Shown here one piece after another: positions 17,842-26,958 of a stretch of DNA of 64,000 bases. Every line of letters starts with the position of its first letter. Within the stretch, counting starts at the first letter, position 1. Origin of the DNA: JAUVKA01 sp964465145 (GTDB lineage Bacteria; Bacteroidota; Bacteroidia; Bacteroidales; UBA12481); the NCBI GenBank assembly GCA_964465145.1, contig CAYXJR010000003.1:47925-111924 (forward strand). The letters run 5' to 3'. Under the pieces are notes generated by a model. The model did no database searches. It saw only the letters and a list, made by a program, of their open reading frames with translations, and was not told where the DNA came from. Position numbers and translations under genes: made by a program.

Positions 17842-17897
17842 AAGACGGAAGACGCAAGACACAAGACGCAAGACACAAGATGCTGGATGCAAGATAC
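17842..17897. repeat. Tandem array of 8 heptamers, consensus AAGACRC
   Basis: Begins at the base after the URO-D-family stop codon and runs to the base before ATG 17898. Units in order: five AAGACGG/AAGACGC/AAGACAC copies, then degenerate AAGATGC, TGGATGC and AAGATAC. The unit differs from the array at 269-352 but the 7-bp period is the same. An ATG at 17880 lies inside a degenerate unit and is in frame with the next gene. Confidence 0.9.
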
Positions 17898-17900
17898 ATG

Positions 17901-20804
17901 ATGACAAATAAAAATATGATTTTGAGAAAGACTGTATGTTTCTTGACGCTGATAGTTTTTGTTGCTTGCAGTTCGCCGGAACAGCCATTTTCTGACCTGG
18001 CCTCAGGCTTTGAGAACCCTGGCAATAAAGCTCGCCCGAAAGCATACTGGAACTGGTTAAATGGAGATGTCAGGCCTGAGAGTTTAACGTATGATCTTGA
18101 AGAGGCAAAAGCCAAGGGGCTCGGCGGACTGCAAATATGGGATACCGAGGCAATGAGGAATCCCGGTGGAATTGTTCCGGCCGGCCCGCCTTTCATGGGC
18201 GAAAAATCAGTAGCTGCCATCCACCATGCTTTGAAAGAAGCAAAGTGCCTTGACCTTGACATGGGATTGATCACTTCAAGCGGCTGGAATGCAGGCGGGC
18301 CCTGGGTACCTCCTGAATTGGCAAGCAAGAACCTGTTTTCTTCCTCTGTTGTTATTGAAGGTCCCGGCCAGATAAAACAGGAACTTCTTTTTCCAGAAGT
18401 CCCGGCCAGATGTCCCAGGGGAGATGATGGATTACCTAAATGGTATATTGATGTTGCTGTTCTGGCCTTGCCAGACTCCGGAGATAGAATTATTTCGGAT
18501 CTATCGCAGGTGATCAATATTACTGACAAGTTTATAGATGGTGAACTTAATTGGACTGCACCGGCCGGCAAGTGGCATATTATGAGGTATGTATGCACCA
18601 ATAACGGCCAGCAGCTGATTGCAGCAAGTCCGAATTCTAAAGGGCCCTTTATTGATTTCCTGGATCCTGAAGCTACACGTTTTCATTTCATATATATCCT
18701 CGAAAAACTCGGAATAAAAAAAGGGGGTGATCCTGATGTTCCGCTAAAAACCCTTGACGTGGACAGTATGGAGCTGCATGAGGGTATTCAATGGACTACA
18801 AAGTTTGGTGAGTGGTTTATGAAGCATCACGGATATGATCCAATAGAATGGCTTCCTGTCCTTTCGGGCTGGACCATTGTTGATGAAGATGAAAGTGCCC
18901 GGTTCCAATATGACTATCAAAAAACCGTCAGCGATCTCCTGATATTCAGTCATTATACGACAGGAAGTGAAATATGTGCTGAATATGGGCTCCAACTAGC
19001 CGGTGAAGCCGGAGGCCCCGGACCGCCAATCTGGTATACTTGTCCGGTTGACGCTTTGAAAGCACTGGGCAATGTAGATATACCCCGTGGTGAGTTCTGG
19101 ATAAGAAACAGGAATAATATTTTCCTTGTTAAGGAGATAGCCAGCGCATCGCATATCTATGGAAAACCCCTGGTTGATGCTGAATCCTGGACTACCTGGT
19201 GGCGGTGGAAAGACAGTCCCTTCATTCGCAAACAGTATGTTGACAGGGCATTTTGTGAAGGCCTGAATCATATTACTTATCATGGTTATTCCAATTCTCC
19301 GGATGAATTTGGTTTTCCGGGCCGCAGCTATCATGCAGGTGTGGACATGAATCCCAGGGTTGTATGGTGGTCGAAGGCAAGGCCGTTTATGGATTACCTG
19401 GCCCGGTGCTGCTATATGCTGCAACAGGGATTATTTGTTGCTGATGTCGCCTATTATTATGGCGATCAGGCCCCTAACTTCTGGCCATTATTTGCAAATG
19501 TTCCTGAAAGGCCACTGCTTGAAGGCCTTGGGCAGGGCTATGATTATGACGTTGTCAACAGCGATGTTATCCTCAACCGCATGTCTGTGGGAAACGGACG
19601 GATCGTATTACGCGATGGAATGTCGTACCGTGTTCTTGTGCTCCCGGATCAGGAGGATATGCAACTAGAGGTGCTTCAGAAACTGGAGGAACTAGTTTCC
19701 GCCGGAGCTATTATAATTGGCCCAAGACCCCTGGATGTGCCAGGCATGCGGGATCATGAATCAAGAAAAGCTGAATTACAGGCTTTGGCGGATAAAATGT
19801 GGGGGCTATGTAACGGAACCTCTGTAAAACAAAACACTTATGGAAAGGGCAATGTTGTGTGGGGATACAGTCCAAGGGAATGGCTTGAGATGGAGGCTGT
19901 AGGCCCCGACTTTTACTGCCTGGATAAAGAACCTGACCCCGACCTTGACTATATTCACAGGCAAACTGCAGATTCAGATTTATACTTTATAAGAAATAAA
20001 TCTCTGGATCAAATAAATGCCGATTGCCTTTTCAGGGCAGATGGTTCAAGACCCTGGTTCTGGGATCCCACAGATGGTAGTATGAAACCTGCTTTTAATT
20101 ATTATGAGCAGAATGGTGGAACAATGGTTAAGCTCGACCTGGCTCCGGGCGGTTCAGTATTTGTTGTTTTTGGTGCTGAAAGTGATATGGAATCATCTAC
20201 TTTTCAATGCTGGCAAAACGGTGACTACGAACTGCTTAATAAAAAAGGGAAGAAAAAGAAGGTGCAGATCAATGATCTGGCCGATCCTATTGAGATAAAA
20301 GGCGAATGGAAAGTAGCCTTTGATGTGGAATGGGGAGCTCCGGCTGAAGTGGATTTTCCAAAACTTATCTCATGGACGGAACATGAAAATGAAGGCGTTA
20401 AATATTATTCAGGTGCCGGATTTTACATAAAAACAATCGAAGTGCCGGCCGGCTGGTTGGCTTCAGGCCGTAAGGTTCATATTGATCTTGGTGATGTGCG
20501 GGAACTCGCTGAAGTTTTTGTAAATGGTCAATCAGCAGGAGTGCTTTGGAAGCCGCCATTCAGGGCTGATATAACGGAGCTTGTCAGAGCTGGCACCAAT
20601 GACTTAAAGGTTGAGGTGATGAATCTATGGTGCAATCGCCTGGCCGGTGACAATGAACTGCCAGAAAATGAAAGGTTTACGAGAACCAATATTACCACAC
20701 ACGGATATAGAACTGAACCCAATTACTGGGTGGTTCAGCCGGCTGGTCTTTTGGGGCCGGTGAGGCTTGTACAATCGGCTATTCTACCTATTGATAGACC
20801 ATAA
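17901..20804 (+). CDS. GH106-type alpha-L-rhamnosidase-like lipoprotein
   Basis: Predicted exported glycosidase of 967 residues. The frame is open from ATG 17880, but those first codons are repeat-derived; ATG 17898, 17901 or 17916 leads directly into the lipoprotein signal (ILRKTVCFLTLIVFVAC), so 17901 is chosen with some doubt. The chain opens with ARPKAYWNWLNGDV, followed by the GH106-type strand LGGLQIWDTEA. Conserved motifs are DVDSMELHEG, GEFW (E398) and AESW (E428), and RPFMDYLARCCYMLQQG. The C-terminal jelly-roll shows YYSGAGFYIKTI, VFVNGQSAGVLWKPPF and VMNLWCNRLAGD. It is closest to the product of 10188-13055. No regulator or promoter is obvious apart from the heptamer array just upstream. 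Confidence 0.8.
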   Translation: MTNKNMILRKTVCFLTLIVFVACSSPEQPFSDLASGFENPGNKARPKAYWNWLNGDVRPESLTYDLEEAKAKGLGGLQIWDTEAMRNPGGIVPAGPPFMGEKSVAAIHHALKEAKCLDLDMGLITSSGWNAGGPWVPPELASKNLFSSSVVIEGPGQIKQELLFPEVPARCPRGDDGLPKWYIDVAVLALPDSGDRIISDLSQVINITDKFIDGELNWTAPAGKWHIMRYVCTNNGQQLIAASPNSKGPFIDFLDPEATRFHFIYILEKLGIKKGGDPDVPLKTLDVDSMELHEGIQWTTKFGEWFMKHHGYDPIEWLPVLSGWTIVDEDESARFQYDYQKTVSDLLIFSHYTTGSEICAEYGLQLAGEAGGPGPPIWYTCPVDALKALGNVDIPRGEFWIRNRNNIFLVKEIASASHIYGKPLVDAESWTTWWRWKDSPFIRKQYVDRAFCEGLNHITYHGYSNSPDEFGFPGRSYHAGVDMNPRVVWWSKARPFMDYLARCCYMLQQGLFVADVAYYYGDQAPNFWPLFANVPERPLLEGLGQGYDYDVVNSDVILNRMSVGNGRIVLRDGMSYRVLVLPDQEDMQLEVLQKLEELVSAGAIIIGPRPLDVPGMRDHESRKAELQALADKMWGLCNGTSVKQNTYGKGNVVWGYSPREWLEMEAVGPDFYCLDKEPDPDLDYIHRQTADSDLYFIRNKSLDQINADCLFRADGSRPWFWDPTDGSMKPAFNYYEQNGGTMVKLDLAPGGSVFVVFGAESDMESSTFQCWQNGDYELLNKKGKKKKVQINDLADPIEIKGEWKVAFDVEWGAPAEVDFPKLISWTEHENEGVKYYSGAGFYIKTIEVPAGWLASGRKVHIDLGDVRELAEVFVNGQSAGVLWKPPFRADITELVRAGTNDLKVEVMNLWCNRLAGDNELPENERFTRTNITTHGYRTEPNYWVVQPAGLLGPVRLVQSAILPIDRP

Positions 20805-20848
20805 ATGAAAAGTCATCTCCAGATAAAACAATACAATCTTTTGAAATA

Positions 20849-21952
20849 ATGAAACAATTGATGTGTGTATTTATAATCGCTATTACCATGGGCTGCAGCC
20901 TTGATAGTGATCAGAAAATCGGCTACGTCTTTCCCACCTTTACAGGAAACGGAGAAGATGGATTGCACCTCCTGGTTAGTTATGATGGTTATGCGTGGGA
21001 GGAGGTGGACGATTATAAAAGTGTTTACTTACAGAAGGAAGGACTTATGAGGGATCCTTCTATTTGCATCGGTGGAGATGGTAAATATCATATGACCCAT
21101 ACCACTGAATGGTTTGATCACAGGATTGCGGTAACACATTCCGAGGATCTGGTGAATTGGACACCGACTGAGTTTCTGTATGTTTGGGGTGATTACCAGG
21201 GAATCGGAACGGAAGAGAGTGATGGCTCTTCCTGGGCAGGTAACAACCTCAGTGTGCCGGTGAAAAGGGATTCCCTTGTGAAGAACTGCTGGAGCCCTAC
21301 TATCTTTTACGATGACAGAACCCGGGAATATGTAATTTTCTGGGCTACTACCATTGAGCATCCTGAAGTATTCCCCGAATCCTGGAATCCTGACGCATGG
21401 GAGAACATGAATCATCGAATCTATTATATCGTAACCAAAGATTTTAAGAGCTATTCACCGCGTAAATTGTTCTATGCCCCTAAAAACCATATGGTGATTG
21501 ATGCCTTTGTGGCAAAAGTCGATGATGAAGATTATGTGATGGGAATTAAGGAAGAGAGCCTTCAGCAGCTTCATGTTGTTAAAAGCAGGAAAAAACTGGA
21601 TACCTGGGCGAACATGCCCTCTGATTTCTGGCAAGACATATCCGATACTAAACCATTTGCCGGACCCAATGTCCCTGGAGTTATGGTAAAGGCAGAAGGC
21701 AATGCCATTTTCAGAGTAGGTGAAGACTGGCTTATATATTGTGATTACTGGAGAACTAAATCAAATGGTGCATTTAAGACCCTTGATTTTGAAACATTTA
21801 CCAATATCTCCGACGAGGTTCATTTACTTGGCTGGGTAAGGAATGGAAAGATATTCGAAGTAACTGGAACCGTAGTTGATAGATTAATTTCATATAAAAC
21901 AGAGAGATCTGGTATTGTGGTAGAACCTATACCTCAGGCAAGTTGGAGATAA
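20849..21952 (+). CDS. GH43-like five-bladed propeller glycosidase lipoprotein
   Basis: A 367-residue lipoprotein (lipobox ITMGC) with the look of clan GH-F five-bladed propellers. Features: LMRDPSIC, where D69 occupies the place of a GH43 propeller Asp; the blade motif HSEDLVNWTP; NCWSPTIFYDDRTREYVIFWATT; and YYIVTKDFKSYSPRKLF. The repeated 'x-D-L/F-x-x-W/Y' phrases are typical of this fold. GH43 and related enzymes often remove L-arabinofuranose, D-xylose or D-galactose. The three catalytic acids were not all assigned, so activity is not certain. It sits between a GH106-type gene and GH127, which makes an arabinose-related role plausible. Confidence 0.7.
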   Translation: MKQLMCVFIIAITMGCSLDSDQKIGYVFPTFTGNGEDGLHLLVSYDGYAWEEVDDYKSVYLQKEGLMRDPSICIGGDGKYHMTHTTEWFDHRIAVTHSEDLVNWTPTEFLYVWGDYQGIGTEESDGSSWAGNNLSVPVKRDSLVKNCWSPTIFYDDRTREYVIFWATTIEHPEVFPESWNPDAWENMNHRIYYIVTKDFKSYSPRKLFYAPKNHMVIDAFVAKVDDEDYVMGIKEESLQQLHVVKSRKKLDTWANMPSDFWQDISDTKPFAGPNVPGVMVKAEGNAIFRVGEDWLIYCDYWRTKSNGAFKTLDFETFTNISDEVHLLGWVRNGKIFEVTGTVVDRLISYKTERSGIVVEPIPQASWR

Positions 21953-21973
21953 TACCATTAAAAGTGACTAGTT

Positions 21974-23998
21974 ATGAAAAAAGAAGTATTTATCTTGATT
22001 GTATTATGTTCTGTTTTAGCATTATGTGCCGGTCCGGATTCCGGATCAGGAGAAAATAGGCCAAATGACCCAAGTGAAGAGCACTTGAATTTTGTTGAAA
22101 AGATATCCTACCAGGATGTCACAATTACCGATAATTTCTGGCGTCCGAAGATTGAGGTAAACCGTGTTGCCGGCATCAGGCATTCTTTGCAAGAAGCTGC
22201 TGAATCTATAGAATACTTTGACATAGCTGCAGGAAAAAGCGATGCAGTGCACAAAGGGAATATGGCCAGTGATTCAGATGTATTTAAAATCATCCAGGGA
22301 GCAGCCTATGCATTGTACCATACTCCTGATCCTGAATTGGAAGCAATCATCGACTCGGTAATCGACCGGATTGTAGCAGCCCAGCAGCCGGATGGATATC
22401 TGTTTACCTACTGGATAGTGCATGACCTTTCACAGCGATGGACAGATATTGAAAGGAAGCATGAGTTGTATTGCGCCGGTCATATGTTCGAAGCTGCAGC
22501 GGCTTATTATGAGGTAACGGGCAAGAGAAAGTTTCTGGATGCCGCCATGCGTTATGCCGACCATATCGATTCTGTATTTGGACCGGGCAAACGACTGGAA
22601 GTACCTGGCCATGAAGAGATTGAACTTGCCCTTTATAAACTTTACGAGGTAACTGGAGAAAAAAGATATCTCGATCTCTCCATTTTCTTCATTGATGAAA
22701 GAGGGAACTCGGACAGGATAGCCGACGCTCTCATCCCTCCTGAACATGATCCAAATGCCGGTAGGCCGTCGCGCTGGCGTCATCCTTCATACCGGCAGGA
22801 TCACCTCCCGGTTACAGAACAGTTTTATGCTGTAGGACATGCAGTCAGAGCCGGATATTTATACTCCTCAATGGCAGATATTGCAATGGAGACAAAAAAT
22901 GACAAATACTTGCCTGCACTGGATTCCATCTGGAATGATGTAGTTAGGAAAAAATTATATATCACAGGAGGTATTGGGACCAGACAGTTTCATGATGAGG
23001 GATTTGGTACGGAATACCTGCTCCCCAATGCCCAGGCATATTGCGAAACCTGCTCAAGTATTGCACTGACCTTCTGGAACAGGAGAATGAATCTCCTCCA
23101 TGCTGATGCAAAGTATGCCGACCTTGTGGAACTTACAATGTATAACTCCGGCATCTCAGGAGTTTCCTTGAGCGGGGATCGGTTCTTTTATACCAATCCC
23201 CTGGAATCGGACGGAAAGCCAAAGCGCCATGCCTGGGATGACCCTCCTTGCTGTCCTACCAATATGGTAAGATTCCTGCCGGAAATAGGGTCAACTATTT
23301 ACGGAAAGAGAGAGAACGATATTTTTGTAAATCAGTTTATTGGAAGTGAAACAACTATCAATATACAGGATAATAATATCAAACTAAGCCAGGAAACATC
23401 TTATCCATGGGATGGTAAGATAAGCTTAAGCATTGATCCCGAAACTCCGGCAGAAATCAACTTATATATCAGGATACCGGGCTGGACTCAAGGTGAGCTA
23501 CTTCCTGACGGACTTTATCATTTTATTGATAATGAAGCATATAATGAAGATGAAGTGATTCTTAAAGTCAATGGAAAAAAGATTCGAAGGGTTCTACTAG
23601 ACAAAGGATATGCAGTTATCAAACGGAAGTGGAAAGAAGGTGATAAGGTAGAACTGGAATTGCCTATGGAGGTCAGTATGCTTGGCGGTGATCCACGTAT
23701 TGAAGATACACATGGCAAAGTAGTCCTGATGCGTGGGCCAATGGTCTATTGTATCGAAGAAATTGATAATGAAGCATTTTTTGATGAAAGCAATGAGGTC
23801 CAACTCCTCCCAACCCTATTAACAGCGGAATTCAAGGATGATCTATTAGGCGGGGTGGTAAGAATCTCTGGTACAGCTTCAGTTGGTACGAATAAAGAGA
23901 AAATAGATATTACAGCCATCCCTTATTATGCATGGAACAACCGGGGACAAGGGCAAATGCAAGTCTGGCTGCCTTACGCCGGGCAAAAATCGAAGTAA
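21974..23998 (+). CDS. GH127 beta-L-arabinofuranosidase-like enzyme
   Basis: A 674-residue exported protein with an N-terminal hydrophobic signal. The catalytic (alpha/alpha)6 barrel begins at VTITDNFWRPKIEVNR. The metal-thiolate site of GH127 is complete: E358 and C360 in YCETCSS, C426 and C427 in PPCCPTN, matching the Glu-Cys-Cys-Cys zinc cluster of Bifidobacterium longum HypBA1, in which the first Cys of the CC pair is the nucleophile. A beta-sandwich follows (LYIRIPGWTQG), and the C-terminus has GKVVLMRGPMVYCIEEIDN. The founding enzyme acts on beta-1,2-arabinofuranose disaccharides of hydroxyproline-rich glycoproteins. It has 21 bp to the GH43-like gene and is followed by two sulfatases. 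Confidence 0.9.
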   Translation: MKKEVFILIVLCSVLALCAGPDSGSGENRPNDPSEEHLNFVEKISYQDVTITDNFWRPKIEVNRVAGIRHSLQEAAESIEYFDIAAGKSDAVHKGNMASDSDVFKIIQGAAYALYHTPDPELEAIIDSVIDRIVAAQQPDGYLFTYWIVHDLSQRWTDIERKHELYCAGHMFEAAAAYYEVTGKRKFLDAAMRYADHIDSVFGPGKRLEVPGHEEIELALYKLYEVTGEKRYLDLSIFFIDERGNSDRIADALIPPEHDPNAGRPSRWRHPSYRQDHLPVTEQFYAVGHAVRAGYLYSSMADIAMETKNDKYLPALDSIWNDVVRKKLYITGGIGTRQFHDEGFGTEYLLPNAQAYCETCSSIALTFWNRRMNLLHADAKYADLVELTMYNSGISGVSLSGDRFFYTNPLESDGKPKRHAWDDPPCCPTNMVRFLPEIGSTIYGKRENDIFVNQFIGSETTINIQDNNIKLSQETSYPWDGKISLSIDPETPAEINLYIRIPGWTQGELLPDGLYHFIDNEAYNEDEVILKVNGKKIRRVLLDKGYAVIKRKWKEGDKVELELPMEVSMLGGDPRIEDTHGKVVLMRGPMVYCIEEIDNEAFFDESNEVQLLPTLLTAEFKDDLLGGVVRISGTASVGTNKEKIDITAIPYYAWNNRGQGQMQVWLPYAGQKSK

Positions 23999-24050
23999 AA
24001 TGATGAAAATTGACCTGTAATTGACAGGCTAGAGTGCAAAAAATAAAAGG

Positions 24051-25472
24051 ATGATGATTAAATCAACTATTTGTATTGTGTTTATTGCTTCATTGATTGG
24101 ATGTACAGGGACCGTGAAGCAAAATCAGGTAAAGCCTAATATTATTTACATATACACAGATCAGCAAAGTGCCACCATGATGAGCTGTGCCGGCAATAAA
24201 TGGCTGAAGACCCCCGCTATGGACTATCTGGCAGAGAATGGTATTCGGTTTACTCGTGCCTATTCACCTAATCCTGTTTGTTCGCCATCCAGAGTTAGTT
24301 TAATGACCGGCAGGATGCCTGGATATTTTTATGACGGGGATGGAAATCAGGTCAGGGAGAATGGAGGATCCATGGAAATACCACAGGTGAGCGACGAGGT
24401 ATTGAGCACTTCTATTCCATTCTATCTTAAAGAGGCCGGCTACGATTTATATTATGGAGGTAAAGAGCATCTTCCGGAGTCGCTAACGCCAACAAGTTTG
24501 GGCTTTATTGATTTTTGCGATGATGAGCGGGAGGAATTGGCAGCAGAGGCTTCCAGGGTGATAAAGGCTAATCATGAAAAGCCCTATTTTATGATTATCT
24601 CCCTGATTAATCCTCACGATATCTGCTACATGGCAATCCGGGAGTATGCAGTTACCGGGAGTGCCAAGAGCCTGGTTGAACATGGTAAAATTGAGATAGC
24701 TACTCTCGACAGTGCAATGAAGATTCCTGAGGGGGTATCATATGAGCAGTTTTTTGAAAACTATTGCCCCCCTGTACCACTCAACTATGAGCCACAAATT
24801 GGAGAACCAGAGGCTATTAAAAGCTTAATTGACCAAAGGCCGTTTCGCAGAAATGCCCGCGACAACTTTTCGGATGAACAATGGCGGCTTCACCGTTGGG
24901 CATATGTCAGGTTAACTGAATTTGTTGATCATAAGGTCCAGATGATTCTTGATGCAGTGAAAGAAAGTGGCCAGGAAGAAAATACACTCATTATTTTTTC
25001 AAGTGACCACGGTGATAACGATGCCAGTCATCGCCTGGAGCACAAAACAACTCTTTATGAAGAATCTGCGAACATCCCATTTATAGCAATGTGGATGGGA
25101 CATATTACGGCAGGTATTGTGGATGATAAGCATTTGATATCCAATGGTCTGGATTTACTTCCCACTGTTTGTGATTATGCTGGGATCGAAGGTCGGGCCG
25201 ACCCAAGGGGTAAAAGTTTACGCCCGCTTTTTGAAGGTAATTTAGATAATAATGAGTGGAGATTCACACTTGGGGTCGAAAGTGAAATTGGAAGAATGGT
25301 AGTCGATCAGGATGGTTTCAAATACATAAAATACGATAAGAATGGAATTGAGGAGCAGTTGTTAAATTTAAACGAGGACCCACATGAAACAACACATTTT
25401 ACCGATGATTCGAGATATGCTGAGAAACTGAAGAGCTTACGAGATGCATATAATTTAGAATGGTTTAAGTAG
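24051..25472 (+). CDS. Family S1 sulfatase lipoprotein
   Basis: A 473-residue type I sulfatase with a lipoprotein signal (lipobox SLIGC). KPNIIYIYTDQQ supplies the first metal-binding Asp region, and C77 in CSPSR is the residue converted to formylglycine. GGKEHL and SSDHGDNDASHR carry further metal and active-site residues. The C-terminal subdomain has EEQLLNLNEDPHETTHF, the usual S1 tail. It cleaves a sulfate ester on a sugar outside the cytoplasm. The DQQSATMM opening suggests a different S1 subfamily from the next sulfatase, which opens ADDLGYGD. A double ATG (24051 and 24054) leaves a one-residue doubt on the start. No formylglycine-generating or anSME enzyme is present in the window. Confidence 0.93.
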   Translation: MMIKSTICIVFIASLIGCTGTVKQNQVKPNIIYIYTDQQSATMMSCAGNKWLKTPAMDYLAENGIRFTRAYSPNPVCSPSRVSLMTGRMPGYFYDGDGNQVRENGGSMEIPQVSDEVLSTSIPFYLKEAGYDLYYGGKEHLPESLTPTSLGFIDFCDDEREELAAEASRVIKANHEKPYFMIISLINPHDICYMAIREYAVTGSAKSLVEHGKIEIATLDSAMKIPEGVSYEQFFENYCPPVPLNYEPQIGEPEAIKSLIDQRPFRRNARDNFSDEQWRLHRWAYVRLTEFVDHKVQMILDAVKESGQEENTLIIFSSDHGDNDASHRLEHKTTLYEESANIPFIAMWMGHITAGIVDDKHLISNGLDLLPTVCDYAGIEGRADPRGKSLRPLFEGNLDNNEWRFTLGVESEIGRMVVDQDGFKYIKYDKNGIEEQLLNLNEDPHETTHFTDDSRYAEKLKSLRDAYNLEWFK

Positions 25473-25503
25473 TGATGGATACATGGTTAATCTCCCTATT
25501 AAA

Positions 25504-26958
25504 ATGAAAAAAGTAGCATTCACTTATTTAGCCGGATCTTTACTGATAGTGTTCGGTCTTCATCCAATTAGTACTTTTCTCAATACCGGGCCAGAAAAAA
25601 AACCCCTTTCATCAATCAAAAAAAATGATCAGGAAAAACCAAATTTCGTACTGATTCTTGCCGATGATTTGGGATATGGAGATTTGGGTATGCATGGGAG
25701 TCAGCAAATTCCAACTCCTCATATCGATCAGCTTGCTGAGGATGGAATAAAATTTACACAGGCCTATGTTTCTTCACCTGTTTGTAGCCCTTCCCGTGCC
25801 GGCCTGATGACAGGAAAAAATCAATTAAGTTTTGGATTTGACAATAACCTTTTTCCGGCTCAACCGGGATTTGATCCAAATTATGTGGGACTACCCCTTA
25901 CTGAATCTACTTTAGCAGATAAGCTTAAGCCGCTTGGCTATGTGAATGGTCTGATAGGCAAATGGCATCTTGGAGAGAAAGCTCATTTTTATCCAACAAA
26001 AAGAGGATTTGATGAGTTTTGGGGTTTTTTGGCCGGAGGACACGATTATTTTAAAGCAGAGCCCGATGGTGTAAACATGGAGTGCCAAATAGAATGCACT
26101 TATAAAACACCTGAACCTCTTACCTACATTACAGATGACATAGGCAATGAGTCCGTCGATTTTATAAGGCGGCATAAAAATGAGCCCTTCTTTTTATTTG
26201 CATCCTTTAATGCACCGCATTCGCCCATGCAGGCTTTGGAGGAAGATTTGAAACTATTTAGTCACATTGAAGATGAGTTGAGGCGTACCTATTGCGCCAT
26301 GGTATACCGTCTTGATCAGAATGTTGGCAAAATATTAAAAGCTCTAAAAGATGAAGGCCTGGAGCAGAATACTTTCGTTGTTTTTCTAAGTGATAACGGC
26401 GGACCACAAAACTCTATCTCCAACGGCTCCATAAATGCACCACTCAGGGGACAAAAGACCACCGTACTTGAAGGAGGAATCAGAGTGCCATTCATTTTAA
26501 AATGGCCTTCAAAACTTGGCGCCAGGGTGAAAATCGATGATATGGTTTTATCGCTCGATATCTGTCCTACGTTTGTTGAAGCTGCCGGAGGAACTATCTC
26601 AGAAAATGACAGGTACAGAGGGATTAACATTATTCCTTTCATCACAGGCCAAACGGATAAAACACCCCATACTTCAATGGAATGGAAATATACAGTCAGT
26701 ACGGCAATAAGAGAGGGAGACTGGAAACTTATACGATTGCCTGACCGGCTTCCTATGCTTTATGATCTTTCGAATGATATATCTGAACAAAATAATGTTG
26801 TGCTTCAGAACCTCGACCGAACAAAGGCAATGCTGAAAAAACTGGGCAACTGGGATATACATCTTCCCCACCCTGTTTTTCTCGAACCACCGAGTTGGAG
26901 GATACGCCATCTCGGGTTTTATGATGCTGAATATCAACTTACTCAACCAGAGTTATGA
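25504..26958 (+). CDS. Family S1 arylsulfatase-type sulfatase
   Basis: A type I sulfatase of 484 residues. The frame opens at 25483, but ATG 25504 gives a better signal peptide (MKKVAFTYLAGSLLIVFG). Motifs: NFVLILADDLGYGDLG (metal ligands), C94 in CSPSRAGLMTGK (formylglycine site), GKWHLG, HDYFKAEP, and LSDNGGPQN. The tail contains WKLIRLPDRLPMLYDLSND. It belongs to the ADDLGYGD group of S1 sulfatases and differs clearly from the neighbouring sulfatase 31 bp upstream, so two different sulfate positions are probably attacked. Its stop TGA overlaps the ATG of the next propeller gene (ATGA at 26955-26958), indicating translational coupling. Confidence 0.93.
   Translation: MKKVAFTYLAGSLLIVFGLHPISTFLNTGPEKKPLSSIKKNDQEKPNFVLILADDLGYGDLGMHGSQQIPTPHIDQLAEDGIKFTQAYVSSPVCSPSRAGLMTGKNQLSFGFDNNLFPAQPGFDPNYVGLPLTESTLADKLKPLGYVNGLIGKWHLGEKAHFYPTKRGFDEFWGFLAGGHDYFKAEPDGVNMECQIECTYKTPEPLTYITDDIGNESVDFIRRHKNEPFFLFASFNAPHSPMQALEEDLKLFSHIEDELRRTYCAMVYRLDQNVGKILKALKDEGLEQNTFVVFLSDNGGPQNSISNGSINAPLRGQKTTVLEGGIRVPFILKWPSKLGARVKIDDMVLSLDICPTFVEAAGGTISENDRYRGINIIPFITGQTDKTPHTSMEWKYTVSTAIREGDWKLIRLPDRLPMLYDLSNDISEQNNVVLQNLDRTKAMLKKLGNWDIHLPHPVFLEPPSWRIRHLGFYDAEYQLTQPEL

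Noticed and set aside
17804..18601. Long minus-strand open frame opposite the GH106-like gene start
   Set aside because: It is the shadow of the GH106-like coding sequence plus the heptamer array, giving a repetitive tail (HPASCVLRL type), with no signal, domain or leader.
24013..24027. Hairpin CCTGT-AATTG-ACAGG between GH127 and sulfatase genes
   Set aside because: The stem is only 5 bp and no T-tract follows, so it is not a convincing terminator.
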